DNA of 64,000 bases from Lotus japonicus. Its lineage: Eukaryota > Streptophyta > Magnoliopsida > Fabales > Fabaceae. Positions 23,388 through 35,900 of this stretch are shown piece after piece. The notes beneath the pieces were generated by a model that did no database searches, was not told where the DNA came from, and saw nothing but the letters and a program-made list of their open reading frames with translations. The position numbers were made by a program, and so were the translations under genes. The first letter of the stretch is position 1. Each line of letters begins with the position of its first letter. The stretch is from the NCBI RefSeq assembly GCF_012489685.1, contig NC_080046.1, positions 64,557,984 to 64,621,983 on the forward strand, read 5' to 3'.

Positions 23388-23939
23388 GCTGAGTGATAAT
23401 AGCAAAAGCGAATGAAATCTGCGGTGGCCGGTGAACCTAGTGAAGGTGATATAACAGTGCCAGTGCCTCCCTCAAGATTACGTACGAAATTACGTTTTTA
23501 TCCTTAAGTAGTCATGTCATGTGGCCATATTTTTGTGAATAGTATTGACAAATCAAATAGTGGGCTTTTTTTTGGTACATGCCGGGCTTTCCTAATGAGT
23601 AACTATCATCATATAATTCTTAAGGAATGGAACCATAGCTGCTTAACTTCATAAATATGTTCATGTGCTTCTGTTTTTGTCCATCAATCGACCTAGATGC
23701 ATAATTTCCCTTATTCAGCTTTATATATATAATTAATATTGATATTTATATCATCTTACATATATTCATTTTTCCCACTTTCTCTTCAATCAAACAACCT
23801 AAAAGTTAGCTTATTTTTCGATCTCTTTCTTTTCTCTCACTGCTTTTCTATATATATACCAAACATATCATTAATAAACTATCCAAACCATCAAAAATAA
23901 AATTATGTTATATCCTATAGTTTGACATATTGGTTCCAA
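23388..23939. other. promoter side of the small gene, no other gene seen
   Basis: The sequence upstream of the 23387 start is GC-richer for about 70 bp, then AT-rich. A weak poly(T) micro-insert pattern (gggcttttttttggtacatg, then ccgggcttt) lies at 23562-23590. I could not choose a TATA element. Confidence 0.4.
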
Positions 23940-25913
23940 CAGTGGCGGATCCAGGACCCCGGGTCAGGGGGTTCAAATTTTTCAAATGAGCAAATCGATA
24001 AAAATATACATAAAAACAACTGTAATATGTTTATACATCAGAAATTATACAAGAACATAAACACAGAAAGTGAAATTAAATTAATCAATCCCACTACAAA
24101 AGACCATAACAAAAACACAGAAAGATAATGTGGAATTTATTTGTGCTTTTAAGAGGATTGTGTTGTAGTTTGCTTTTGCATAACCCAGTTTGGTAGTATT
24201 CCATTTCTTAGACATAGCACTATATGTGGCTGCTATCATATTCTATAACACTGGTATGAAGTTTTTGATTCTTTGTTATCATGAAGTATTTCAAACTATT
24301 GCATATTTGCACAACACAACAAGGATTAACCGACACTAGGGGGATTTACCTTCTTTAGCTCTTCAAAAGTAAGAATTGATATAGATTGCATAGTGTCATA
24401 TTAACAATGATAAAGATTTCTCCTCCACTTAGCCTATTATTGTGTCTAGTAGATTCTCCATGCATTATGCTATCAATGAAGTTAAAATTCACAACCCAAC
24501 ACAATATTTTCTTTTAGAAAAGAGAAATTCATTGATAAGGAATAAGCCTCGGGAAAACAAACTCTCCTAAGTAAGATAAAAGGTTCAAAGCAACATAATA
24601 ATAAAGCTACAGCAATGAATAAAACTACAGCACTAATCAAAACAAGGAAAAAAAAACTAGAGCACTTGAACAAAAGAGAAGAAAAAAACGAAACAACAGC
24701 ATAACAAGTCCTCACGGTACTCTTTCCTCAGGTTCCACGACTCCACAGCCAAATTAGCTCAAGGCAAACAAACACCCTTCCTTCTCAAGAGACAGCAAAC
24801 AACATTAATGAAGACAATCAAAGAGACCTGTAATAGCAAGCCTTCTGCAGCATAACATTAGACATGCCCAACATTCCCCAACTAGACACATCATCTACTA
24901 GATCAGACTTGCACAATCATTTACTTCTAACATATAGTGGTCAATTAAGTTCAGTACCTTCAAAGAATAACATACAAGGGTAACAAGGCTATTTTTTCTT
25001 TCTGGTGGACTTCATTTTTTTTTGTACGCCTACAAGGTGGTTCAAAAAAAATGAAAAGGACCAAAAATACCAGTAGATATCTGATTCAGATTTCTGAACT
25101 ACATAACTACTCTGACAGTATAACACCAACTCACGTGTAAACTAGAACTGAGAAGTTTATATTATGAAGGCCATTTGCTAAGCTAGAAATTGACAAGAAC
25201 ACAGAACATGAATGGCCTTAAGAACAGCATAGACAAAGTGATAATCAGGTTGAACCAGAGCTTGGATTAACCTCGAAAAACCTTGATAAAACCCAATCAA
25301 CCCATTCTATAAGACCACTGATCACCTTCATAGCTCATATGATAATCAGGTTGAACCAAAGCTTGGATTAACAACTAACAAGCCAATCATACTTTGAAAA
25401 CTTGAAATTCCTATTTCTTGCATCATTTGAATGAAATTATGACATTTGAGGAAATCAATTTAGGGAAATCAAGTTTGAGAAAGGAGAAGAGAAAGACAAG
25501 AAATCAATTTAGGGAAATCAAGCTTGAGAAAGGAGAAGAGAAAGGAAATCAATTTTGTCATTTAGGGTTAGGAAAATCAGCCATACCTGTAGAACCGCAG
25601 AGCCAGAGGCACGGCTGGACAGTGGTGGTGCGGCGGCCGGCGTGGTGGTGGCCGGTGGTGGTGCGCGTTGATGGGTGAGAGTGCTTGTGGAGTTGTGGTG
25701 TATCGTGAGAGACTGAGAGAAATCAGAGAATGAGAGTGAAGAGCGTGAGAGAGATCTGACGTGATGAGTGTGTGAGAGAGGAGTTGGGGTCTAGGGTGCA
25801 AATTAGAATTCTCAGGGGGTTCAAAAAATAAATACTACAGGGGGGTAAGTAGGATTTTTTTTTTTTCAGGGGGTTCAACTGAACCCCCTGGGCTGGCTGT
25901 GGGTCCGCCCCTG
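23940..25913. mobile_element. TIR element, hAT-like by its ends, non-autonomous
   Basis: The left end begins CAGTGGCGGATCCAGG and the right end finishes TGGGTCCGCCCCTG, giving imperfect inverted termini of about 14 bp. Cagggggttcaa repeats lie just inside each end, and a perfect cagggggttca/tgaaccccctg hairpin lies near 25867-25890. The interior has no transposase. The right part, on the minus strand (25577-25801), looks like a CT- and GC-rich leader exon with a donor site. I infer hAT from the similarity of the ends to zf-MYM/TTF-type hAT elements. The 8-bp flanks do not match, so the superfamily is uncertain. Confidence 0.55.
25455..25552. repeat. 49-bp tandem duplication
   Basis: aatcaatttagggaaatcaa followed by gyttgagaaaggagaagaga occurs twice in tandem with one substitution and a small size difference at the junction. 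It lies inside the hAT-like element and makes an open frame look repetitive. Confidence 0.85.
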
Positions 25914-27119
25914 CATGGAACATGCACATGTTATGTATGTGAAGGAGGAGGTTATGATATCCTTTGAATGTACAGACTCATAAGCGGACACATTAATGAC
26001 TCCGACCTGTGTTTTGTCTCTATGCTCAACGTCACTTCATATCCATCTCATTCTAGGACTAGTTTCTATACATCAAATAATTATTTTTCCTTCAAGATGG
26101 GCATTGGTATTAATATCACTGCATCCTCATTAAATTCCATGGAAAAAAAATGCATACCTGATACTGCACCTTCAAAGTGCGGTACATATAGAAATAATAG
26201 GAAAATGTGTGTGGTGGTATCTATAGGAACGTACTTTAATTTATTGTTGATTTTTGTTTGTACCTCACAATACTCATGTATTATTATATGAGATACTCCC
26301 TAGTTTCTTGTGTGAGATACCTAACAATGTCCCTGATGCCCTGCCCCTGATTGATTTGATTAAAAAAGTCATGATCCCAAGAATAAGTGAAGAAGTTTAT
26401 AGAAGAACAAGAATTCATCCATAACCAATAATCAATTGGCTTAAGTCCCCCTTTTTACCTTGTATGTCATATGTTTATCCCAAAATGTCTTACATAGATT
26501 TACCAGTAGTTCATAGTTCATACACTCGATATTGTTTACATTTCTGGTTGGTTTTAAACTGATTTTATTGCTATATTTTAAATGCAAAAAAGATTATCAT
26601 AAACTGCTTGCAATCTTAATTTATATTCTTTTACTACACAAATATCATAATACATTCTTCAATCAAATTAAATCTAATCTTAATTGATTTCTTTGGTCTG
26701 ATGTCCAAATTAAATCTACTTAAAAATGTTTTCTTTGGTCTGATGTCCATTTTATTCTTCGGCTTAATTTTTTTCACTGCCAAGTACCTAACCAACTTTT
26801 ACCCAGCTTTCATATGCAGTAATCTTCAGATATAACACTCAAACCAACCATAAATTAGCATCATATATTCCTCTACAATTTTAATCATAATCTCATAGTA
26901 GCCATGGCTGGTAAGCTTGTTTTGTTTTTCACTAATCACGTACCCACTTCTGGGAATAAGGATTTTTGGTTCTAATCTCAACTCTATATATTTTACATGC
27001 AAATCAGAGAAAAGTGGCTGAAAGGAGGAGGATCTCTCCTATAAATATCAACCATACATATTTTACAATGCAACCAAAGTGTAGATCAAGGTGCACAAAA
27101 ACCAAATGTTGAAATGGTT
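25914..27119. other. spacer downstream of the SMG7L-like gene, no gene seen
   Basis: An open frame at 25968-26291 shows no family resemblance and I rejected it. The part next to 27120 is expected to hold the 3' UTR of the minus-strand SMG7L-like gene. Confidence 0.45.
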
Positions 27120-30100
27120 CTAATCTCCCATGAATGTAGGCCCTCTGAGTTTAGGGTCATGCTGGAGTCGCCATTCCTTCTGCTTCAGGCACTCCAGCAG
27201 AGACTGTGGCTCACTTCTCAGGTCTGTCACAGCACCACCACACCCATAAGGGATTGGTGTTTGAAAATTGTTGAAGAGACTGGCTTTGTGTTCACCTGCA
27301 CCAACAAAACCATGATGCAATGGTGGGGGTCCTGGAGGCTCCATATATACACGCTGGTTAGAAGGCACAGCATTGCCCCATCGATCGAATTGATCAAACC
27401 GGTAAGTATCATGATACATGAAGTTTTCATGATTTCCATTACCATGAGGATTCAAATAAGTAGGCTGCATATAATTGTGCTTGTGATTCTCTCTGTACCA
27501 ACGCAGCCATTCTGAAGATGTCATTCTGCCAGGTGGTGGGTATCCGCTTAACGAAACTGGAAATCCAGGATCATATCCATGTGGTCCATAATTAGGACTC
27601 CATTCTGAAAAACCAGTTATTGGTGATGAGTTCACTGGAAATCTTGGTGCAGATAAAGTAGATTGTACATCAGTAAACCAAGCAGCATTCTCAGGCAACA
27701 ATGGAGCAGAAGGTAATGGAATAGTATATGTAGCAAAAGATGGATTGAAGTTTGAAGATTCATCCACTGAACTGATGACTAAACTCTCACTGTTATTGAT
27801 GGAAAGACCAGCCAAAGATGAAGCTATTTCCTCAATGGGCTCCAACCTGTGCTCATTAAGACCTTTTGTCCCATTGTTTCTGTTATTGCTCAAGCTTCCT
27901 CCATCAAGAACCCAAGCATTTAGTGAGGGAGGGCCAGCAGAGATTGGGGCTTCTGAAAAAGTGTGTACATTTGATTCTTTTGTTGAAGGTTCTTGCTGTT
28001 TGAGTGGTCCGTCAGTCGTGAAATTCAAAATGCTTCCATGGAATCCCCATGGATCAGTTTGAGTTTGATCTGGGGTTTGTGCCATGAGCAGAGACGTAGC
28101 ACGGCGCAAACAATCATCAGATGGTAAACTTTGGTCATCTTTGTCTTTTGGTGATATCTGGTCATCAGGTGAGGTAGAGGGGTATGATGGTGCTGAATTA
28201 TACCTTGTGAGAGGCCTGAAGAGAATAACTTCTTCTTCTTCTTCCACTACAGAAGATTTCCCATCGGTACTCGAGCTACTGGGATTATCCTCTGTCATCC
28301 ATTTGCCATGTTTCTCCCTGTTTTTGTTAGTTTGTTGGTTAGGCTCTTCCCCTCCTGTCCTATTGCCATTGGACTTCACATTTTCTCCTTTTTTCCTATC
28401 CTGATCCTCATATGGTCTAGCCACAAGAATTTGTTTCCCCAATTTATCACATGTAATCCACTTTTGCAAATGATTTGATCTGCTAGCAATCTTCATTGCT
28501 GCTTCTCTGATGCGCTCAGCACGCAATTCAGTTCCACTTTTAAAATTGTCTATGTGATCCCAATTACTGCAAAAATTCAATGAGGAATGCGAACAAGCTA
28601 TAGGTACAAAGCCCCGCAACTCATAATCCTCCCATAGAGGGGTAGCATCAAGAAGCTTCTCAGTTTCCTTTCTGTTGTCATTAAGTTTATTTAAAAGTTC
28701 AACAAACACATCAAAAAAGTAAGAAATGGCCTTTCTACTCTTTTGATCAGTTGAACATACTTCAGTTGCATCAACAATGCTTGAACACCACTCCACAAAA
28801 ACAAGCACAGAAGGTAATAAGGGGCAATGATTCAAAGAACTAGCATTTAGGCATCTTTCAATAAAACGTCCCATGAAGATGAAAGAAGTAGTAAATGCCA
28901 ACTGCAACAAGTGCCAATCATTTTTGTCTTCTGATTCATTTTTTTCATGTTTATCATTTAGATTCTTGAGGGAAAAAATGAGAATAGAAACTACTTGTAT
29001 GGCTCGGAAAGGACCTCTTCTAGCTAAAGCCATTTGACTATAGGACTCCAACATGTCCTTTAGTTCTATATCTTCTAGCTCCATCATTTTATCCAACTCT
29101 CCAATTGCAGATGCAAATGCACTAGAGAATTCCTCAAAACTGCTTCATGAGATATGAGATAAAATACATCAGAACACGCATAATAGGTGACCTAAAACTG
29201 TGTAGACATTGCTACAAGTCTTTCTACAAGTAAACAAAGTCTTTAAGGAGTGCAGATTAAGTGCATCCTAGTAGTGATATGCACAAATCTTCACCCAAAA
29301 CAAATGACATAATATATTGAACAATGAAATATGTCCATTCCAGCGCTATCATTAAAATATTCAGAACCATGAATTAGTTTTTTTTATAAAAGATAACATG
29401 GCATATTAAGACAAAAAGGTACAGAACCCTCCCTTTTAAATGGGTACCGGAGAAAATAGCCGTATTGGAATACATTGAAGAAATAACTTTTCTTTTATTT
29501 TCTCCCAGTAAAAAAGTCACATACATGCAGCAATAATCACAGCGAAATTAGAATGTTGGCATCAGTATCTTTCTTTTGGGGCTGAGGTGGTGTAAAAAAG
29601 CTATGCTCACAACATAATATTCACAGATGTTAGTATAAACACTAGCTACTTTAAGGAAACTAAAAACCCTACATAATAAATTAGTTATTAACTGTAAACT
29701 GAACAGATGTACTCTTGAAGAAATTCTATTCAACAATACAGTGAATAAGAATGACTCCATTCGATTACAAGAGGGAAATTAAAACAGTAAAAAACCAGCA
29801 CAGGACATGAAAATTCTAGAATAAAATAAAATGAATCAAAGATATACCTTGATGGTATGAAGAGGAAACTTATCATTCTGACCATAAGAGACCATAACTT
29901 TGTGTCTGTAAAATGACTACTTTCATCTTCAACTTTATTGCAGTTTGAGTAATCATCTTTCAGTTGCGCCTTTGTCTCTTTACCAACTCTTCCAAAAGGT
30001 TTAAAGAAATCAAAGCAGACATCACTGGAAACATACTGCTGAGAAGATGACCTGTTCTGCAAGATCATAAGAGACACTTGAGGAGATGGCAATAAAAGAA

Positions 30101-31128
30101 GCTTAGAAGCACTAAACATATAGATAGAATAAATGTAGTATATTAAAGAGCCTCAATATTATATTACCTTTTCAAACAACAAGATAATATTGTTCCATGC
30201 ATCAGGAAAAGGTTCTTTAACTGCTAAACTTCTTACACAGTGGTATAGAGCAAGAAACTCATCACCAATATATGTTGCTAGCACAGCCAACTGCGTACGA
30301 ATAAGGTTTTTGTCATATGAAAAAATGTAGAAGATAAAAGTTTTTCATTTGCAGGTGACAAGAAACATTTACCTGATTTTGAGGGTTTCCACTATTAGGC
30401 CAAATCCTTGTTGCTTCCATGTAATGGGTTGCTGCAACTGACCAATTATGATTTTGAATATCAGAGTTTTCACATTGTTGTTTGTACCTGGCAAGATCCC
30501 CCATACAAACTAAGCAGCGATGACATAAATATCGGCATTTTAGCTTGACATCTGGTTCAACAAAAGTAGAGATCCAACCCTTTTTATAAAATAAGGCCTC
30601 TTCTGGGACTCCATAATGTTTTCTGAGTTTTACAATCAGAGTTTGGTAAAACTCGGAAGCTTCTGACAGAAACAACTTAAATAACTTAGCATTGTTGTCA
30701 TTGTTTCCCTGGACAAAACCAGTTTGCGGCATTCCTGATTTTCTGCTCTCCCCATCACCAGAGCTTTTCTTTATTATTTTGCGAAACTCATCAATGTGCT
30801 TATAGTGGAGCTTCCACAAAGAATATTCCACATCCTGAAGTTCTGAGTGGGTGTAATTATTCAAGATGATTCTCTCATAACTAGACCGGATCTTGCGGTA
30901 CAAGTCTTGAACATCCGAGTGCAAAAGGCCTTTAGAATGGATCAGTGCCCACAACTGCTTTTCAGAATTCCCGATCTGAACAAGCCACAAAGTTGGAAGT
31001 TCAGGATATCAAATTAAAATACATTTCCCAAATCTAAAGCAGAACAAGGAATGCTAGTTTCAGAAATTCACCTCAAGTAAGACTTCTTCTTTACGAGCTA
31101 CTGAAGAAAGAGACAGATTGGTTGTCAT
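27120..31128 (-). CDS. SMG7L: SMG7L-like EST1-family protein (RNA decay)
   Basis: The family (EST1/SMG5/6/7) reads phosphorylated UPF1 through a 14-3-3-like TPR domain during nonsense-mediated mRNA decay. SMG7L is the less studied plant paralogue of SMG7. The five coding exons on the minus strand are 31072-31128, 30373-30975, 30168-30290, 29848-30056 and 27120-29139. All joins keep frame, giving 1003 residues. The N-terminal EST1 domain includes SEKQLWALIHSKGLLHSDVQ and LWKLHYKHIDEFR. It is followed by the paired-helix stretch GDLARYKQQ, then THYMEATRIWPNSGNPQNQ and LAVLATYIGDEFLALYHCVR, typical of EST1 proteins. The second half is the alpha-solenoid, then a long disordered Ser/Asn/Pro-rich region. 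The C-terminal tail LLECLKQKEWRLQHDP is a recognisable plant SMG7/SMG7L signature. No PIN domain is present, so it is not SMG6. The start is the only ATG before exon 1's splice site. Length is close to the family norm. Confidence 0.9.
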
Positions 31129-32736
31129 GGTCGAGGCTTACTTCAAAGGCAATGCATCTGTTTGGAACCCTGACCTATTATAACTGGTGCCGTTCATGAT
31201 GCAATGACAGAAAAAAGTAGTCAAAATCTAAACCTCAAGTATGAATATGAACTCTTAACAGTCAATTTCAACATGGTCAAAACTCAAAAGTCTAGACATA
31301 AGGATACTACAAACACATGCATGAAATTTAATTTCAATGCTTAAATTTCAACTTTGAGGTTGACTCCCAAACTCAAGTATGGGTGGCCATAGATAACTTC
31401 TGATATATGTGCTGATACCTCATAAACTACTCATGAATCTATCCGTAAATTAACAAGAGTTTTAAGAGAAAGGGTCAGTTTTGTGTCCCTTGAGAAATGA
31501 GTATGAAATTTCAAGGATGAATCATACTAAAAAAATTAAACTTTTCCTTGAATTTGGGTATACCAAAGTGACAAAAAGAATAAAAGACAATTAAGCACGT
31601 GATGCTGAGAACCAAAACCTAATTACAACAAATAACCAACTCTAAGCTGAGATCTATCCAGAGTACTGTTTAAGAAGATAACAATGATGATTGATAACCT
31701 TGTTTGAGCAATTAGATGAACATCATGATCTTTGTGCATAAAAGTTGCATACCAGTTTACTACACATTAGGACATAACTTGAGGAGAAACATAGGAAATC
31801 AAGCAAGTTTGGGAGTTGCAATTTCATGAACAAACACATATCAGAACTGAATTGACAAAATTAGAACATCACAGAGAAAGACAGAGAACATATACTGAAG
31901 TAAAAACAAAGAATTTGTTATGTCAATTAAACTAAAAAGTTATAAATGAAAGACAAGAATTTAAGGAAAAGAAAAGATCACCTAATGAACAAGATATTCT
32001 AGAGTAAAGAGTTCCAGTGCAACCAAGGAGCCAGAAAGTGAGCCCAGATTATCTAAAGCTGTTGACAGCATACACCTGTGAGAGAGATAGAGGGAGAAAG
32101 AGAAGCAAGAAGAATTGGACCACCAACAGTGGTTCAGTTGTGAAACAGACAAAGGAAAAGGTAGGATTATGGATTTATGATCATGAGTGAGACTGCTTAC
32201 AGGACAACTATCTTCGATTTTTTGGCTTTTAATATAAAACTTTTTTTACTTTTGTGAAGAAAAATATTATTAAAATGAATTAAATAAAGAGCCTTACTAT
32301 CATCATTTCCTATGAAGAAGGTGTTCTTATAATTGTAATCGAGCTAGACCCTCAAGTGATGACATAAGTTTGAATATCGGAAAAATTATTTGTTGAAAGT
32401 AACCATTACAGTTTCTTGAATTGGTGAAAACATTCGTCAAATGGATATGAGTATATAATAGTTGGAGTGAAAATGAAGTATCTTGTAAACCAAAGAGAAA
32501 GTGCCTTGGGACTTATCTCAGGATTCATGGTATAAGATGAATCTCACTCTTCTACATAAAGTGTTATTTAAAAATTAATAATGTCACAAAATCAAACCAG
32601 AGCTGGTAGTTAAGTCAATAACTAAAAACTGCACATCTTCCCCAAAACAAAAGCTCCACCAATAATGCTCTAAAAGCAGCCAAACTCAAATGCCAAAGGG
32701 TATCACTATAACATCACAACTCATTAATAAAAGCAA
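31129..32736. other. 5' leader and promoter side of the SMG7L-like gene
   Basis: No coding exon is seen. A leader exon may lie near 31990-32130 (minus strand), where the base composition changes and a purine-rich stretch occurs, but I cannot fix its splice sites. The rest is AT-rich spacer up to the CACTA terminus. Confidence 0.4.
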
Positions 32737-32759
32737 CACTACAAGAAATAAGTTAATTG

Positions 32760-33411
32760 GCAGCGACTTTTTCCCAACAATGAAAAAGTTGTTGGTAAAA
32801 ATATGTTTATCGCAACAACATTTTCAACTTGTTGCCACAAATTTATTTTTTCCCGACACCACTAATATTGTTGCGAAAAATGAACTTTTTCCAACAACTT
32901 TCATTGTCGTTGGGAAATAGTCTATTGTATACCAACAACATTTAAGGATTGACGCAAAATGTATAGTCTTTTTCCCAACAATAAAAAAGTTGTTGGTAAA
33001 AATATGTTTATCACAACAACATTTTTAACTTGTTGCCACAAAGTTAATTTTTTTCCAACAACACTAATATTGTTGCGAAAAATGAACTTTTCCCATTAGC
33101 TTTAACTGTCGTTGGGAAATAGCCTATTGTATGCCAACAAAATTTAAGGATTGACGCAAAATGTATAGACTTTTTCCCAACAATGAAAAAGTTGTTGGTA
33201 AAAATATGTTTATCGCAACAACATTTTCAACTCGTTGCCACAAATTTATTCTTTTACCAACAACACTAATATTGTTGCGAAAAATGAACTTTTCCCAACA
33301 ACTTTAATTGTCGTTGGAAAATAGCCTATTGTATGCCAACAACATTTAAGGATTGACGCAAAAAGTAGACTTTTTCCCAACAATGAAAAAGTTGTTGGTA
33401 AAAATATGTTT
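32760..33411. repeat. about 200-bp tandem repeat, 3.2 copies (CACTA subterminal array)
   Basis: Units start with ctttttcccaacaatgaaaa at about 32767, 32968, 33170 and 33370, giving periods of about 200, 203 and 200 bp. Each unit is itself built of inverted gttgttg/caacaac motifs (cccaacaatgaaaaagttgttgg, atattgttgcgaaaaa), so single strands fold back. Copies differ at a few per cent of positions. The fourth copy is cut off by the GC-rich insert. Confidence 0.9.
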
Positions 33412-34326
33412 AGTGGACCAGAACTAGGGGACTACTGTTCTGAGAGTCGGTAAAATGACTGACCCCCTCCCGACACGGAGAGGAAGATCACCTCATTAGT
33501 TCTCGCTCCACTGCCTTAGTGGACCAGAACTAGGGGACTACTGTTTTGGGAGTCGGTGGAACAACCGACCATCCCCTTGTGCCTAAAGGGACGAACGTTC
33601 CGTCACACCTGACTTCATCACCTCAGTAAGATAGGGCCTGAGAACCACTTGGGTTCGACCAAGCCAATAGTATACCTTACTTAAGGTACCCACCACCCGA
33701 CCACTATACCAGAACAAGTACACAACCTTCACTCGACTGCGGTACCGACCCGACGACAAAGTCGGACACAAAGGAACCGAAGACAACGCTAGCAGTACGC
33801 CACAACGGGAGGTGAGGTTTGAATCAACTCAACCATCACATCGCTGGCCCTACACCCCTAGTACAAAAAGCTAGGACCAAGGCTCGAGGCCTAGCCACTT
33901 GATCACTAGGAACCCTGGGCTGTTGGATCCCTGCGGCTTGCAGAGGTTGTAGACAGATCCAACGGCTGGAAGAGACCCTAGATCTTAGGCTCTTATGACC
34001 TCTCCTGAGGGCTGTCCTAGCTCTCGTGCTTTATATAAAAGGTCCCTTTCTTCAGGGGGCCAAGGTAATAACTTGATATTTTTCCTAACCCATCTACACT
34101 TATGCTTTTCCTCCATAACCATAACTCACCAAAACTAACTTAAGCATCGAAGTGACTTACACAACCCCCTTCTGGGCTCACCTTCATCGTTCGAGACTAC
34201 TGCCTCTTCATCACATGCTCGGGCTCCTACCTCTTCCAGTCACCCTCTCCTAATGTCTTTCGCTCCCTTCTTCTCCTACCCTTTTCTGGGTAGGTTTGGT
34301 CAGATTTCCCCCGATCATACACTGGC
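33412..34326 (+). mobile_element. GC-rich LTR-like fragment inserted in the CACTA element
   Basis: The composition changes sharply at 33412. A 105-bp tandem pair begins tagtggaccagaactagggg at 33412 and at 33517. Downstream there is a TATA-like tttatataaaagg at about 34030 and a CT-rich tract. The end, gatcataca, is followed by ctggcg, which resembles an LTR 3' end abutting a TGGCGCC-type primer binding site. The rest of a retroelement is absent. I infer a solo or truncated LTR. The TG start could be at about 33436 or 33541. No matching second LTR is in the window. Confidence 0.5.
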
Positions 34327-34532
34327 GATGTAAAATTTGTTTACATATTTCTTATAAATTTTTGCTAAATCATAAAATATAATTTTATTTTAATTAAAAT
34401 TAAAAATGAATTTGAATGTTTATTCAACTGACATAGTGTAATTGAATGTTAGTGTAAAATTGTTTTACCGGAAATGTATATCTATTAAACTCTTAAATAA
34501 AAAAAGTATAAAACACTGTTAAAAGTTAGGCT

Positions 34533-35061
34533 ATCAACTTAATTATTTCCATTACTTATCTTTTTTTTTTGAAAGAACCGTTGCTTATCTTCTTTATCTC
34601 AAATTCTTTATCTCAAATTTAATAGATAATTGAAGTTATTCTTGATTGTTAACGGACTCGAAGCACAACAATCATGGTTATTTAAAATATATTTTAAAAT
34701 CTTGTTATTTTTTCATTTAAAAATAAGCTAAAATTTTGGCGCATTATTCTAGCGCTATTTTTTAAAGCTTTTCCGAAAATTGCTAACCCCACTAACAATA
34801 ACCGCTCCAATACTGGATCACTCATAAGCAAAGCTATGCTGCTCTTCTTTTAATCATTTCCAATTTCTTTGCGACTCACAATTATTTTGGTCTTGCTGCC
34901 CGCTGCCGCACTCAACCTCTCTGTTCCATCCTTGTCTCATCCAGATACACCATCAGGTTATGTATCAATATCTTGTGTATTCCTCCATTTTTCAAGTGTC
35001 TTTTAGATTTGTCTTATGGTTTTTAAAAACACGAGACAAATTTTTTATGTTGTATGTGTCT
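34533..35061. repeat. 529-bp duplicated segment, copy B
   Basis: The sequence is the same as bases 1-529 by eye, including the ten-T run and the short tttatctcaaattc duplication near its start. The match ends after tatgtgtct at 35061. Sequence to the left (34327-34532) cannot be compared, because copy A is cut by the window edge. Confidence 0.9.
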
Positions 35062-35900
35062 CGCAATTTCGGTTTAAGTGTTTAACTCTGGCTTGGCATC
35101 CGTAGAACAAACAAGAAAAACAAAAACCCTCAGCAATATAAAAATGATTGGTCCAGAAAATCAGATACTAACACTGTAATAAGTATTGTTCCCTTCTTTA
35201 GTTTTCACTTGTTTTCTTTTCTGGTACCTTCTTTTCTTAGGACAAACATTTAACTTGTTCGCAAGTATACAAAATCTTCCATTATCACGCAGCGTTGAAC
35301 ATCCACAATTATGAGTCGAATAAAAGCCAAGAGAAAAGTCCCAGTCCATAATCATCCATGATGTTGCGTGTGTAAAAGACCCACGACCATGATCATATTG
35401 TCCTGAATAGTAGACAGGAATCCAATGCTTGATGAGGACAAAGTAAGATTGCACATTATAATATGATTACGGAGTCTTTATTTTATGGGTCCCAACTCCC
35501 ATAGCATCTTATTCTTATCCGTTACGATCCCATTGTCCTTCTCATTGCAATCTCTCTATCTAGTAAAGGTGCCTTACACGTCCCATGCAAAAATTAAGTT
35601 ACTATTATTACCTTCCATAATTAATGGCATCATGCTTAAGCTTGGAGGATTATTTAATAATTAGTTATAAATAAGATGATCAAAATGGATCAGCACAGCA
35701 GGTTTTGGCATAAAGCTATAACAGTCAAACTTATTGTACATAATTAATTCAAGCATAAAGCTAAATCATTACTACAAGTTCAAGGACCCACACCCTCACC
35801 TCGAAACACTAGAAAAATACTAGAAATGGAGACAATAAAGCTATTCATTCATTCATCCATAAAAAGGCAAAACAAACCAACCAAACACAGCTTAATCAGT
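35062..35900. other. spacer, no gene supported
   Basis: A minus-strand open frame at 35161-35454 (97 codons) has a reasonable composition with several cysteines, but I recognise no family, exon partner or start context. The part near 35901 is expected to hold the 3' UTR of the AGP gene. Confidence 0.4.

Larger units (their letters stand above)
32737..35061 (+). mobile_element. CACTA (En/Spm-like) element, 5' part, 3' end lost
   Basis: The left terminus is CACTACAAGAAATAAG at 32737, a canonical CACTA end. It is followed by a subterminal tandem array (32760-33411) made of short hairpin-forming motifs. The array is broken at 33412 by a GC-rich LTR-like piece. Past that, the sequence at 34533-35061 matches base 1-529 of the window, which lies upstream of a CACTA 3' terminus there. 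I infer that the two copies belong to one family and that this one is truncated at 35061. No transposase is visible. Confidence 0.65.

Noticed and set aside
25968..26291. 107-codon plus-strand frame
   Set aside because: No family resemblance, no start or splice context, AT-biased composition.
32760..33411. Possible CRISPR-like array
   Set aside because: Units are contiguous, about 200 bp long, with no unique spacers, next to a CACTA terminus in a plant genome.
35161..35454. 97-codon minus-strand frame with several cysteines
   Set aside because: It has a plausible composition, but no recognisable family, partner exon or promoter; kept only as a note in the spacer entry.
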